Counted from the stretch's first letter, positions 24,880-34,181 are shown. The stretch is 64,000 nt of DNA from an uncultured Muribaculaceae bacterium (GCA_910576935.1 CAJTKG010000001.1:1-64000), one strand, 5' to 3'. A program made the numbers and translations. Notes: generated by a model not told the origin, from the letters alone.

Positions 24880-24909
24880 CGGCAATATAGACCAATCTTG
24901 TCGCAGACG

Positions 24910-26742
24910 ATGAAAAAAGCGCTTCTCAGGGCCGTTGTCACATACTTTGTGTTTTTGGTGATCTTCATCATCGAAAAGCCTTTGTTTATGGCCGTCTACA
25001 GCGGTCTCTACAGCGATGCGACATTGTCAGACTATATCGACGTCATTGCCAACGGCATGGCCATAGACCGCTCTATGGCGGCATACCTAACCGTCATCCC
25101 CTGCCTGCTCATCATTTCGATGTTGATTGTGAGATCAAAGGTAAACGTCATAATATCACGCATCTACTTCGGGCTCACTGCCTTTGTCCTCGCCGCCGTT
25201 TTCATCGCCGACACGGTGCTCTACGGCTACTGGGGTTTTAAGCTCGACGTGACTCCGATATTCTATTTCATGTCGTCGCCGGCGTCGGCAATGGCGAGTG
25301 CTACGGCCGGCGAGGTTATCGGCGGCGGCGCCTTGATTGCCTTGACGGCGGGACTATACCTGCTCTTCGCATATACCTCGATGCGCATCGACGTCGAGCC
25401 GCTTCCGCGCGGACAGCGGCGCAATCGCGCCGTCGCTGTGATGTCTATACTGACAGGACTTCTGTTCATTCCTATTCGCGGCGGTGTCACCGTCTCGACG
25501 ATGAATCTCAGCCGCGCGTATTTCAGCGATAACCGCAGTCTCAACCATGCAGCCGTCAATCCGGCGTTCAGTCTCCTTTACTCGGCGACACACCAGAGCG
25601 ATTTTGCTTCACAATACCGCTTTGCCGACGCCGTCGTGGCTGACAGCATCTTCAAGTCGATGACATATACGGTTGCTGCACGGCCCGACACCGTCACCTT
25701 GACAACCGACCGCCCCGATATATGGCTCATCATCGCCGAAAGTTTCTCGTCACACCTTATGCCCTCGCTCGGGGGCGAGGCCGTCGCCGTGCGGCTCGAC
25801 TCGATAGCCGGCTCGGGAATGTTGTTTACCGACTTCTATGCCTCGAGTTTCCGCACCGACCGCGCACTGCCGGCCATACTCAGCGGCTTCCCCGGCCAGC
25901 CCAACACGAGCGTTATGAAGTATGTCGGCAAAGCCGAGAAACTGCCGTCGATGCCGCGCCGCCTGCGTGACGCCGGATACAACACGGCATACTACTATGG
26001 CGGCGACATCAACTTCACCAACATGCTGGCCTATGTCATCAGCTCGGGCTTCGGACACATCATTTGCGACAAAGACTTCCCACTGACCGAACGCACCGGC
26101 AAATGGGGCGCACACGACCATGCCGTTTTCGGCCGTGTGCTCGACGAGCTTCGGCGCGACACTACGGCCGGTCCGCGTCTGCGGGTCATACAGACATCAA
26201 GTAGCCACGAGCCTTTTGAAGTGCCGTTCAAAAGCCGCTTCGACGATCCGCGTCTCAACGCTTTCGCCTATGCCGACAGCTGTATCGGCGCTTTTGTCGA
26301 CAGCCTCACTGCGATGCCGCGCTATGACCGCAGCCTCGTTATTATCGTGCCCGATCATTACGGCGTCTGGCCGCGCAACCTCGGCGACCGCCGTCTGCGC
26401 CACACCGTGCCGCTTATCCTTACCGGAGGCGCCCTCCGCCGTCACGGCGAGCGCATATCGACCGTAGGCTCGCAGACCGACCTTGCCGCTACTGTTCTGG
26501 CGTTATGCAATCTGCCGCACGACGAATTCATTTATAGCAAAGACCTGCTTGACAGCGACGCTCCACACTTCGCTTTCTTCACCGAAACCGACGCCGTCGG
26601 CATGGTGACGGCGACAGACACCGTCATCTACAACCTCGACGCCGACCGCCCCGAAACCATATCGGGCGAGACAGCCGGCGAGACCCTTCGCCGGGCGCGC
26701 GTTTGCCTTCAGAAAATATATGATAACCTCTCAGACCTCTGA
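24910..26742 (+). CDS. LtaS-like membrane sulfatase-superfamily phosphotransferase
   Basis: The ATG at 24910 gives 610 residues. The first ~190 hold about five membrane helices; the rest is an extracytoplasmic alkaline phosphatase/sulfatase-type domain. Key residues of the LtaS family are visible: a metal-binding Glu in IIAESF (about 277), the nucleophile Thr in SSFRTDRAL (about 316), SSSHEPF, and the metal pair in PDHYG (Asp482, His483). LtaS relatives move phosphoglycerol or phosphoethanolamine from phospholipids onto polymers or glycolipids outside the membrane. In a Gram-negative with no teichoic acid the acceptor is unknown. Followed by PAP2 and acyltransferase genes on the same strand. 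Confidence 0.85.
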   Translation: MKKALLRAVVTYFVFLVIFIIEKPLFMAVYSGLYSDATLSDYIDVIANGMAIDRSMAAYLTVIPCLLIISMLIVRSKVNVIISRIYFGLTAFVLAAVFIADTVLYGYWGFKLDVTPIFYFMSSPASAMASATAGEVIGGGALIALTAGLYLLFAYTSMRIDVEPLPRGQRRNRAVAVMSILTGLLFIPIRGGVTVSTMNLSRAYFSDNRSLNHAAVNPAFSLLYSATHQSDFASQYRFADAVVADSIFKSMTYTVAARPDTVTLTTDRPDIWLIIAESFSSHLMPSLGGEAVAVRLDSIAGSGMLFTDFYASSFRTDRALPAILSGFPGQPNTSVMKYVGKAEKLPSMPRRLRDAGYNTAYYYGGDINFTNMLAYVISSGFGHIICDKDFPLTERTGKWGAHDHAVFGRVLDELRRDTTAGPRLRVIQTSSSHEPFEVPFKSRFDDPRLNAFAYADSCIGAFVDSLTAMPRYDRSLVIIVPDHYGVWPRNLGDRRLRHTVPLILTGGALRRHGERISTVGSQTDLAATVLALCNLPHDEFIYSKDLLDSDAPHFAFFTETDAVGMVTATDTVIYNLDADRPETISGETAGETLRRARVCLQKIYDNLSDL

Positions 26743-26751
26743 CAATTGACC

Positions 26752-27501
26752 ATGCTTGACACTCTTATCGATCTCGACTCGCAGTTGCTGCTGTTTTTCA
26801 ATAGCTTCCATACGCCCTTTCTCGACCGTTTCATGATGCTTTTCACCAGCCGGTTCATCTGGGCGCCGATGTATGCCTTGATATTGCTGCTTTTCTTCAA
26901 GAAATACAATCCGCTGCGCGCCGGCGTCTTTGTTGTTATGCTCGTGGCGGCGATTGCACTGACCGATCAGACCTGCGCCACACTGTTGCGTCCGATGTTC
27001 GAGCGTCTGCGTCCGTCGAATCTCGCCAATCCGCTCAGCGAGTCTGTCAACATCGTCGACGGCTACCGCGGCGGCCGCTACGGATTTCCGTCGTGCCACG
27101 CCGCCAACTCGTTTGCTCTGGCGATATTCCTGTCGCTTGTCGTAAGGCGTCGAGGCTTCACGCTTGTCATATTCGGCTGGGCCGCGCTCAACAGCTATTC
27201 GCGTATGTATCTCGGCGTACATTACCCCGGCGACATACTCGTCGGCGCATCAATCGGCTCGGCTTTCGGCTACGTATGCTACCGTGTGGCAAAACTTACG
27301 GCCCTTCGTCTGATAAAACGCCGCGACATCGACAACAGCGACCGCATAATCATCGGCCGCTCTGTCGCCATGCCCGAAAGCTTCTCGCCTCTGCTCTCAG
27401 AGATGTCGTTTACAATCAGAGTGCGCGACGTCATCGTGGCCGCCGCCATGGCGACAACGGTCTTCATCGGCTTCACCTCATTGCTCAGCATATTCCTGTG
27501 A
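26752..27501 (+). CDS. PAP2 family membrane phosphatase
   Basis: From the ATG at 26752 the product is 249 residues with about five membrane helices. The PAP2 sites are present: RPMFERLRP (Arg replacing the usual Lys at the start of KxxxxxxRP), PSCHAANS (PSGH variant), and SRMYLGVHYPGDI. Such enzymes dephosphorylate undecaprenyl diphosphate, lipid A or phosphatidic acid on the outer side of the inner membrane. The C-terminus continues past the domain with another hydrophobic segment. It starts 9 bases after the sulfatase stop and overlaps the next gene by 4 nt. Confidence 0.88.
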   Translation: MLDTLIDLDSQLLLFFNSFHTPFLDRFMMLFTSRFIWAPMYALILLLFFKKYNPLRAGVFVVMLVAAIALTDQTCATLLRPMFERLRPSNLANPLSESVNIVDGYRGGRYGFPSCHAANSFALAIFLSLVVRRRGFTLVIFGWAALNSYSRMYLGVHYPGDILVGASIGSAFGYVCYRVAKLTALRLIKRRDIDNSDRIIIGRSVAMPESFSPLLSEMSFTIRVRDVIVAAAMATTVFIGFTSLLSIFL

Positions 27502-28658
27502 CAACAGTGACTCCCACTCGTCCACAGCGATATGAGATTCTCGACGGCCTGCGTGGTGTCGCCGCTTTGCTTGTCATCTGGTATCACGTCTTTGAAGCGT
27601 TTGCCACATCGGCCGTCGACCAACGTTTCAACCACGGCTATCTCGCCGTCGACTTTTTCTTTGTTCTCTCGGGTTTTGTCATCGGCCACGCCTATGACGG
27701 CCGCTGGCAACGCGGCCTCACTGCCCGGCAGTTTATCGTCAGACGCATCATACGTCTGCAGCCCATGGTTGTCATCGGCGTCCTGCTCGGCGTTGTGTCG
27801 TTCGTAATTCAGGGTTGCGAGCGCTGGGACGGTACCGTTGTCAGCACCGGCGCTGTCATAGCCTCGTTTCTTCTCGGTCTGTTTATGCTGCCCGCTCTTC
27901 CCGGCACTCTGCCCGAAGTCAGAGGCAACGGCGAGATGTTCCCGCTCAATGGCCCGAGCTGGTCGCTTTTCTTCGAGTATATAGGCAGCATCGGCTACGC
28001 CCTGTGGCTTCACAGGCTCGGGCGTCGCGGTCTGTGGGCATTCACCCTTGCCTCGGCTGCCGCCTTGGCCGTTTGGACACTCTCCGACATGAGCGGCAGC
28101 TACCACACGGGCTTCGGCTGGTCTATGGCCGATTACGGCTTTGTCGGCGGATTGCTGCGCCTGTCGTTCTCCTTCTCGGCCGGTTTGCTCATGGCACGCG
28201 GCTTCAGGCCCGTCAGGGTCGGGGCTTACGGTTTCGCCCTCTGCTCGGCGCTTATTGTCGCCATGCTTGCCATGCCGTATATAACCACAAACGGCGGCAA
28301 ATCTGTTGCCAACGGCTGCTACGACCTGTTTTGCACGCTGCTCGTCTTTCCCGCCGTTGTCTATATCGGAGCCTCGACGCCCAACGGCGACGGCATCTCT
28401 GACAGACTGTGCCGCTTTCTCGGCAGCATATCCTATCCAGTCTATATCATCCACTACCCGATGATGTATCTCTTCTATGCCTATGTCTGGAGTCACGGCC
28501 TCACCTTCGCGCAAACATGGCCGATAGCCGTAGTCATCTGCCTCGGCGCCATCATCCTCGCCCGCCTGTTCCTTAAATACTACGACCAACCCCTGCGCGA
28601 TTATCTCGCGAGAAAACTAAAAGCTAAAAATCAACCCGCGCCGCCGCTGACTCATTGA
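27498..28658 (+). CDS. Acyltransferase 3 (OafA-like) membrane protein
   Basis: The start is a GTG at 27498 that overlaps the PAP2 stop (GTGA), giving 386 residues; longer frames run into the PAP2 gene and are not credible. The N-terminus has the family motif EILDGLRGVAALLVIWYH with the conserved Arg and His. About ten hydrophobic helices follow, with the middle signature NGPSWSLFFE. These integral membrane enzymes add acetyl or other acyl groups to surface sugars or lipids. With the upstream sulfatase and PAP2 genes it forms a probable envelope-modification operon. Confidence 0.88.
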   Translation: MTTVTPTRPQRYEILDGLRGVAALLVIWYHVFEAFATSAVDQRFNHGYLAVDFFFVLSGFVIGHAYDGRWQRGLTARQFIVRRIIRLQPMVVIGVLLGVVSFVIQGCERWDGTVVSTGAVIASFLLGLFMLPALPGTLPEVRGNGEMFPLNGPSWSLFFEYIGSIGYALWLHRLGRRGLWAFTLASAAALAVWTLSDMSGSYHTGFGWSMADYGFVGGLLRLSFSFSAGLLMARGFRPVRVGAYGFALCSALIVAMLAMPYITTNGGKSVANGCYDLFCTLLVFPAVVYIGASTPNGDGISDRLCRFLGSISYPVYIIHYPMMYLFYAYVWSHGLTFAQTWPIAVVICLGAIILARLFLKYYDQPLRDYLARKLKAKNQPAPPLTH

Positions 28659-28780
28659 TTTAACGACGACTAAAGTCATCGCTCTGTATTCACTCCGAGG
28701 GTTGAAATCCTCGATCCATAACTCGCTCCATAGCCTCTTTTGTTTTTTGTCTTCGTTGATAATTTTTTTTTGGAGATTTT

Positions 28781-28811
28781 TTTGGAATTGATATTATTTG
28801 TTATACCTTTG
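28781..28811 (+). promoter_or_regulatory. Promoter of the TraB/GumN-ABC operon (TTTG-N19-TACCTTTG)
   Basis: TTTG (28781-28784) is followed after 19 bases by TACCTTTG (28804-28811). This is one of the best matches to the Bacteroidetes consensus in the window. The leader to the ATG at 28898 is about 80 bases. The rest of this 239-bp gap holds a short CGAGG/CCTCG hairpin (28696-28713). Confidence 0.75.
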
Positions 28812-28897
28812 CGGTGTGTTAGTGGTATACAACACTGCGACATCGCACGTTTCAATAATGAGTCAGATATAAAAACATATATTTCAATTATCGCGTT

Positions 28898-29770
28898 ATG
28901 AAAAGGTTAGCTCTTGTAATTTTGTCTATTTTGCTGTGTATACTGATGTTGCGCGCCGATTTGCTTTGGCGTGTCGAAGGTCGGGGCGTTACAACTCCGA
29001 GTTATATTTTCGGCACGCATCATGTCGCTCCTGTCGCAATGCTCGACACGCTCAAGGGGTTTGACGAGGCGCTGTCGTCGGTCGATGCGGTTTATGGCGA
29101 GCTCGATATGTCTCAGATGATGACGCCGGCCGCACAGCAACAACTGATGGCAGCCGCGATGGCTCCGAAAGACAGCCTTCTGACTATGGTGCTGTCGCCT
29201 GCGCAGGTTGATTCGCTCGATGTCATAATAAAGAAGTATCTGGGACAGGCGGTGTCGGCCGAGGCTTTTGCGCCTATGAAGCCGGCGATGGTGCAGACGG
29301 CCATCACTATGGCTATGAACCAAAAATTTTTCCCCGAGTTCAATGCCGCCGAGCAACTTGACGCCATGATACAGGCGCATGCGCGTGAAGCCGGCAAGAC
29401 AGTGGGCGGGCTCGAGACTCTCGCCGACCAATGTGTGGCGCTCTTCGGCGCGCCGATAATGTTGCAGGCAAAAGATCTGATGGAAGTCGTCGCCGATGAC
29501 GCCAAGGCTTCAGAGTCGGCCCATCGGCTGGCTGCCGCGTATCTCAGCGGCGACCTTGACGCATTGTTTGCTATTATAAATGAAGAAATGGATGAAGAAA
29601 CAGCCCTCAGAATGATCTACAATCGAAATGACAATTGGGTCGGCATCATCGCCGACCGTTTGGCCTCGACGCCGACGATGTATGTCGTCGGCGCCGGCCA
29701 TCTTCCCGGCGACCGCGGCCTGATCGATCAGCTCCGTGCCAAAGGTTTCACTGTCACACCGGTAAAATAA
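28898..29770 (+). CDS. TraB/GumN family protein, exported
   Basis: The 290-residue protein has a signal peptide or N-terminal anchor (MKRLALVILSILLCILMLRA). The TraB/GumN pattern is clear: LLWRVEGRG...SYIFGTHH near the start, a Glu in AVYGELDM, the helical middle, and VVGAGHLPGDRGLIDQLRAKGF at the end. The two GxxH motifs and conserved Glu suggest a metal-dependent hydrolase of the Tiki/erythromycin-esterase-like fold; substrate unknown. It starts the operon and is followed by an ABC transporter 7 bases later, so a link to that system is possible. Confidence 0.88.
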   Translation: MKRLALVILSILLCILMLRADLLWRVEGRGVTTPSYIFGTHHVAPVAMLDTLKGFDEALSSVDAVYGELDMSQMMTPAAQQQLMAAAMAPKDSLLTMVLSPAQVDSLDVIIKKYLGQAVSAEAFAPMKPAMVQTAITMAMNQKFFPEFNAAEQLDAMIQAHAREAGKTVGGLETLADQCVALFGAPIMLQAKDLMEVVADDAKASESAHRLAAAYLSGDLDALFAIINEEMDEETALRMIYNRNDNWVGIIADRLASTPTMYVVGAGHLPGDRGLIDQLRAKGFTVTPVK

Positions 29771-29777
29771 TCGCGCT

Positions 29778-30629
29778 ATGATTACACTCGACAATATCTC
29801 ATATCGTTACAGCCACAGCCGCATTGATGCCCTCGAGAGTATAACGGCCGGGATAGGGGCGGGCATACACCTCCTTCTTGGCGAGAACGGCGCGGGCAAG
29901 ACGACACTGCTGCAGCTTATAGCCGGACTGCTCACCCCGACGACGGGCTGCTGCCGCTTCGACGGCGAAGATCTCTCGGCCCGGCGTCCGACGGTGCAGC
30001 GCCGCGTCTTCTTTTTATCGGATAATATGGAGTTGCCATTCGGGAGCATTGCCGAGGCTGTGCGTATCCACTCGGTTTTCTATCCCGATTTCAGCGCCGA
30101 TGCCCTTCGCGCAAATCTTGACGACTTCGGTCTCACCGGTGACGAGAAGCTCAAAGACCTGTCGCTCGGCACACGCCACAAGGCTCTCGTGGCATATGCT
30201 CTGGCTCTGGGCACGGAGGTTCTGATGCTCGACGAACCGGCAAACGGCCTCGACATCGATTCGAAAAAGACACTCAGGCATGTCATTGCGCGTTCGATGA
30301 CCGACCAACGTACAATAATAGTCTCGACTCACACTGTCAGTGATCTTGAAGCTCTTTACGACGGGCTGATAATGTTGAGCCGTGGCCGGCTGCTGCTGTG
30401 CTGTCAGACGTGGTTTATCGCCTCCCGTCTCAGCTTCGTCACCTCCGGCACACTCGTGCCGCGAGCTCTGTATCAGGAGCCTGATCTCGGGGTCTTCCGC
30501 GCCATTGTCGACGGAGGCAGCGATGAATCGGCAGTAAATTTCAGTCTTCTTTACTCGGCCATGATGAGCGATGCCCGCGGCCGTATCTTAACCGCATTAA
30601 ACAACGAACCTCTAACAGATGGACGATAA
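29778..30629 (+). CDS. ABC transporter ATP-binding protein
   Basis: The 283-residue protein has Walker A GENGAGKT (residues 35-42), the signature region LSLGTRHKALVAYALALG (variant LSxGxR instead of LSGGQ), Walker B VLMLDEP, and the H-loop IIVSTHTV. The C-terminal ~80 residues are additional. It powers the adjacent permease; such YtrB-like ATPases are regulated by a YtrA-type GntR factor, also encoded here. Its end overlaps the permease start by 11 nt. Confidence 0.92.
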   Translation: MITLDNISYRYSHSRIDALESITAGIGAGIHLLLGENGAGKTTLLQLIAGLLTPTTGCCRFDGEDLSARRPTVQRRVFFLSDNMELPFGSIAEAVRIHSVFYPDFSADALRANLDDFGLTGDEKLKDLSLGTRHKALVAYALALGTEVLMLDEPANGLDIDSKKTLRHVIARSMTDQRTIIVSTHTVSDLEALYDGLIMLSRGRLLLCCQTWFIASRLSFVTSGTLVPRALYQEPDLGVFRAIVDGGSDESAVNFSLLYSAMMSDARGRILTALNNEPLTDGR

Positions 30630-31383
30630 ATTCTCATTCAGACGCCTCGCAATGGCGTGGCGCTGTTATAGCCCCGGCATGGGCAAAGAGTTGCTGCTTA
30701 TCGGCGGCTTGACTCTCGTTGCCTATCTCGTGTCATTCATGGCCACACAGGTGGTCTGGGGCATATTGATTTACGGCATGATGGGCTATGTGACAACGAT
30801 AACCTATTGTTGCGGGCCATTGCATTTCGCCCGTTTCCGCGATTCGTCGTTTGACCTTCAGATACCCGTCACGGCGAGCGAACGCACTGCCGTGATGCTC
30901 GGCTATACCCTTGTTGTCGTTCCGGGTATCATGGCTGCCGTGTGGTATGGAGCTACGTATGTCACGGGGTTGTTTTCTCCCGATGCCCCTCTGTCGCCGG
31001 CGTTATTCATCGGCAGGATAAATCCCGATGAACTTAAGGAGGTAAGCGGTTTCCTCAAATATACGTGGTTGCAGAATATACAAATCGCCATACCGGCCAT
31101 GGTGTGCCTGTTGTGTGTCGTGCTTTCACGCCGTAACAAGGTACTCAAAGGTGTTATCGGCTTTATCGTGACATTTATAGTCATGGCCATCGCCGGAGGT
31201 GTCGTGGGCCTGATTATAGCGTTTATGGGCTTGAAGACGGGCGATGCCGACCATCGCGTGTTTATAGACCTGATGAACTCGATTCTTGTAAGCACGCTTT
31301 ATGTCATGGCTATTGCCGCGTTGGTGATGACAGTTTTTACCGCCTGGATGCTCAACCGCACCTTCCGTAACCGTCAAGCCTGA
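30619..31383 (+). CDS. ABC transporter permease
   Basis: The 254-residue protein has six hydrophobic segments, the membrane half of the transporter. It carries no motif that reveals the substrate. The start ATG lies inside the end of the ATPase gene and the GntR gene follows by 4 bases. Systems with this ATPase-permease-GntR(YtrA) layout are known to respond to envelope stress or to cell-wall antibiotics in Firmicutes; extending that here is inference. Confidence 0.85.
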   Translation: MDDKFSFRRLAMAWRCYSPGMGKELLLIGGLTLVAYLVSFMATQVVWGILIYGMMGYVTTITYCCGPLHFARFRDSSFDLQIPVTASERTAVMLGYTLVVVPGIMAAVWYGATYVTGLFSPDAPLSPALFIGRINPDELKEVSGFLKYTWLQNIQIAIPAMVCLLCVVLSRRNKVLKGVIGFIVTFIVMAIAGGVVGLIIAFMGLKTGDADHRVFIDLMNSILVSTLYVMAIAALVMTVFTAWMLNRTFRNRQA

Positions 31384-31387
31384 GCCT

Positions 31388-31750
31388 ATGGATTTCAAAC
31401 CTGACAAACCGATATACAGGCAGATCATCGACTATGCCTTTGCCGCCATCCTGTCAGAGCGATGGCTTCAGGGCGAACGTGTGCCCTCGGTGCGCGAGCT
31501 TGGAGCTGATCTTGCCGTAAACACCCATACCGTACTCAAGGCTTACGAATATCTACAGGAGCGCGGCATCATCGCCGTGCGCCGCGGCATGGGCTACTAT
31601 CTCGAGGCCGACGCCAAAGACAAAGTCAACGCCGACCGGCGCGAACACTTCTTTGAGACTTCACTTGCCGATATGTTCGCTCAAATGGATCTTCTGGGCA
31701 TTACCATCGACGATATCATAGAGCATTACCGCAACGCGCACGGCCGATAA
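31388..31750 (+). CDS. GntR family (YtrA-type) transcriptional regulator
   Basis: The 120-residue protein is a GntR winged-helix domain (PIYRQIIDYAFAAILSERW ... VPSVRELGADLAVNTHTVLKAYEYLQERGIIAVRRGMGYYL) with only a short helical tail (EHFFETSLADMFAQMDLLGI), the layout of the YtrA subfamily that lacks a ligand-binding domain and dimerises through that tail. It probably represses the transporter operon it ends. Its operator was not identified. Confidence 0.9.
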   Translation: MDFKPDKPIYRQIIDYAFAAILSERWLQGERVPSVRELGADLAVNTHTVLKAYEYLQERGIIAVRRGMGYYLEADAKDKVNADRREHFFETSLADMFAQMDLLGITIDDIIEHYRNAHGR

Positions 31751-31767
31751 GCGGCATGAGTTCCTAA

Positions 31768-32550
31768 TCAGGCCGATACCTGAACGGGGATGCCTGTCTC
31801 GGCGGTGATGCGTGCGGCTATGGCTTCGAGTTCGGTGCGCGGCACGCGGACGAGCGATCGCTCGGGTGTCGGCCGGTCGATCGTATATAGCATTATCTCG
31901 CGTGGACCGATGCGACGGTAGGCTTCTATCAAGGCTTCGATCTCTTCGGGTGTAGAGTTGTCGACGGTTTTGCCGTCGTGGGTGCCGCGCGTAATCATGG
32001 TCTGCACGATGGCTTTGTCGCCGAAAACGGCGATCTCATCTATGATTTTCGCGGCAGTGAACGAGGGTGACGCCGGACGGTCGAGCAGTGTGATAGTGGA
32101 GTCTACGGCGCTGTCGAGTTTAAGGATATTGTTGTCGATGCGCCTGAGGGCCTTGACGACATCGGGGCGATGGAGCTGAGTCGAGTTGGCGAGCACACTT
32201 ATTTTGACTTCTGGAAAATATTTGTCGCGCAGAGCGACGGTGTCGTCGATGATGCCGGCGAAATCGGGATGCAGCGTCGGTTCGCCGTTGCCCGAGAAGG
32301 TGATGACGTCGAGGTGTTCGCCTTTTGAGGTCATGTCCTTGAGTTTTTCTTCGAGTTTTTCGCAGACTGTGGCGCGTGGCGGCAGCCCTGCTTTACCCGG
32401 TCCCTGCGCGTTATAACCGGCCTCGCAGTAGATGCAGTCAAACGAGCAGATCTTGCCGTCGACGGGCGAGAGGTTTACGCCGAGTGATGTGCCCAGACGG
32501 CGCGAATGTATAGGACCGAAGATTGTTTCGTGGAAAAGTATTGTCTGCAT
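31768..32550 (-). CDS. Radical SAM protein
   Basis: The ATG at 32550 gives 260 residues; upstream in-frame sequence belongs to the permease gene. The iron-sulfur site CSFDCIYC (Cys35, 39, 42, spacing CxxxCxxC) and the SAM-binding glycine region (TFSGNGEPTLHPDF) are intact. It resembles the COG0731-type radical SAM family, members of which are relatives of tRNA-modifying wybutosine enzymes, but this function is not proven for bacterial forms. It begins 2 bases after the permease stop, forming rbfA-permease-radical SAM on one transcript. Confidence 0.88.
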   Translation of the reverse strand: MQTILFHETIFGPIHSRRLGTSLGVNLSPVDGKICSFDCIYCEAGYNAQGPGKAGLPPRATVCEKLEEKLKDMTSKGEHLDVITFSGNGEPTLHPDFAGIIDDTVALRDKYFPEVKISVLANSTQLHRPDVVKALRRIDNNILKLDSAVDSTITLLDRPASPSFTAAKIIDEIAVFGDKAIVQTMITRGTHDGKTVDNSTPEEIEALIEAYRRIGPREIMLYTIDRPTPERSLVRVPRTELEAIAARITAETGIPVQVSA

Positions 32551-32552
32551 TG

Positions 32553-33764
32553 TTATATCTTTCGAGTAAATATCGTTGTGAGCGAGGATGTCATCATGGC
32601 GATGACGAGAATTGCGCCGAAGACGGCCAGCACATCGAGCGGACTCACCGCTACCGGATAGGTAGAGATCGTCAGAGTCGAGGGATCGCCGTTGAGCTTT
32701 ATGAATCCGAAGTGCTGTTGGGCGAGAGAGAGCAACAGCCCCGCGATAATACCCGCTGTGCCGCCGGCTATGGTGATGAGCAGGCCTTCGAAGCGGAATA
32801 TCGAACGTAGCTGTGATTTTGCGGCGCCGAGCGCGCGCAGAGTCTTCATGTCGTCGCGTTTTTCGATAACGAGAAGTGACAATGTCGATATGATGTTGAA
32901 CGAAGCTATTACCAATATAAAACACAGCATCAGGAAAGTAACCCATTTCTCTATGGCTATCATCTTCATGGCACTACCCTGTTGGGCGCTGCGGGTGAGC
33001 ACCTTGACGTTGTCGCCGAGGGCATCGGTTATCGCTTTTGACACCTCTGTTACCGATGCGCCGGGGGCGAGTCGCACTTCTATGGCTGTGGCCTCGCGGT
33101 TGTAGTCGAGCAGCCTGCGGGCCCGATCGAGCGGGATTATTATGCGGTCATTGTCGATGTCAGACTGGTCGATCTGAGTCACACCGGTGACTATCAGCTG
33201 TGTGCCTCGAAATGCAGCCATCGGATTGGCGGGATTGATGCGTCCCTGGCGCCGCGGCACATAGACATCTGCCACAGACAGCAGCGACGGACGCAACCCC
33301 GTGCGGTTGGCGACGCCGACGGCAATCTGCGTGGCGGCGACCGTATCGACAGTTTCGGTATATAATCCGTCGATGATGATGCTGTCAACCGCGACGATAT
33401 CGCGGTAGTTTTCGGCCACGCCTTTGAAGACAACAGGCATCTGGTTGTTACCGGCCACGATGAGGCCACGCTCCTCAATCGACGGCATAGCCGCTGCGAC
33501 GCCGCCGATCGCCTCTATTGCCTCGGCGGCGCTGTCGCCGTCGGCAATAGTCTTGCCTTTGGCTGAGATTACTTTGAGATCGGGATCGACCTTCGACAAA
33601 TGTGAGGCCGACAGTTCCGTGAAGCCGTTGAATACCGACAGCACAATCATTATTGCCATCGAAGCCACGGCGACTCCGCCGAGCGAAATGGCAGATATGA
33701 CATTGACAGCGTTGTGCGACTTCTTTGAGAAGAGGTATCTCAGAGCGATCCTGAATGCTAACAA
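32553..33764 (-). CDS. LolC/LolE-like ABC transporter permease (FtsX/MacB-type)
   Basis: The 403-residue protein begins at a TTG (33764): no ATG is in frame between it and rbfA, and the sequence aligns from this point with family starts (RIALRYLFSKKSHNAVNVIS). One N-terminal membrane helix, a ~230-residue periplasmic domain and three C-terminal helices (ALGAAKSQLRSIFRFEGLLI ... region) are the layout of lipoprotein-releasing permeases. It would help extract lipoproteins from the inner membrane toward the outer membrane. The partner ATPase is not in this window. The rare start codon is worth noting. Confidence 0.85.
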   Translation of the reverse strand: MLAFRIALRYLFSKKSHNAVNVISAISLGGVAVASMAIMIVLSVFNGFTELSASHLSKVDPDLKVISAKGKTIADGDSAAEAIEAIGGVAAAMPSIEERGLIVAGNNQMPVVFKGVAENYRDIVAVDSIIIDGLYTETVDTVAATQIAVGVANRTGLRPSLLSVADVYVPRRQGRINPANPMAAFRGTQLIVTGVTQIDQSDIDNDRIIIPLDRARRLLDYNREATAIEVRLAPGASVTEVSKAITDALGDNVKVLTRSAQQGSAMKMIAIEKWVTFLMLCFILVIASFNIISTLSLLVIEKRDDMKTLRALGAAKSQLRSIFRFEGLLITIAGGTAGIIAGLLLSLAQQHFGFIKLNGDPSTLTISTYPVAVSPLDVLAVFGAILVIAMMTSSLTTIFTRKI

Positions 33765-33785
33765 GGCTTCTACAGATATTTTTAT

Positions 33786-34121
33786 TTATTTAGCCAAAAG
33801 CGAATCTATATTTTCGATATAATCGAGCGAGTCGTCGAGGTAGAACTGCAACTCGGGCGTTTTGCGCAACTGGAAGCGTACTATCTGGGCAAGCTCATAG
33901 CGTATCGTCTTGGCGCTCTTGTTGATGCTTTCGATCATCTCGGGCCCTTTGTCTGACGGGAATACCGAGAGATAAGCCCTGGCAATCGAGAGGTCGGGCG
34001 ACACCTTTACCGAGCTTACCGACACAATGACGCCGTGGGTCTTTGCGGTCTGGCGACGGAATATCTCACTTAATTCTTTCTGTATCAAACGGGCTATCTT
34101 AGCCTGACGTGTTGTTTCCAT
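33786..34121 (-). CDS. rbfA: Ribosome-binding factor A
   Basis: The 111-residue protein has the RbfA KH-like pattern: RQAKIARLIQKELSEIFRR at the start, VSVSSVKVSPDLSIARAYLSVFP, and the LRKTPELQFYLDDSLDY motif near the end. RbfA aids maturation of the 30S subunit in the cytosol. It lies first in an operon with the LolC-like permease 21 bases downstream. A -7 box is at 34174-34181. Confidence 0.95.
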   Translation of the reverse strand: METTRQAKIARLIQKELSEIFRRQTAKTHGVIVSVSSVKVSPDLSIARAYLSVFPSDKGPEMIESINKSAKTIRYELAQIVRFQLRKTPELQFYLDDSLDYIENIDSLLAK

Positions 34122-34173
34122 AATTTTTTGTGTTTCAGTGTTAGCGTATAGTCATATAACGCTTATTACAATG

Positions 34174-34181
34174 CAAAAGTA
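34174..34181 (-). promoter_or_regulatory. -7 box (TACTTTTG) for rbfA
   Basis: On the minus strand the sequence is TACTTTTG, 53 bases before the ATG at 34121. No TTG is found at 19-21 bases upstream. Confidence 0.45.

Noticed and set aside
27093..27497. N-terminal extension of the acyltransferase
   Set aside because: It runs inside the PAP2 gene and is Arg/Cys-rich; the family motif begins right after the GTG at 27498.
27279..28589. Long open frame of 436 codons on the minus strand
   Set aside because: It is antisense to the PAP2 and acyltransferase genes, which have clear domains; the composition is that of a shadow frame.
28696..28713. tRNA T-arm-like sequence (CGAGG, GTTGAAAT, CCTCG)
   Set aside because: The loop has 8 bases, lacks the TTC consensus, and no anticodon or D arm is found upstream.
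32551..32946. N-terminal extension of the radical SAM protein
   Set aside because: It overlaps the permease coding region; the ATG at 32550 starts the recognised domain.
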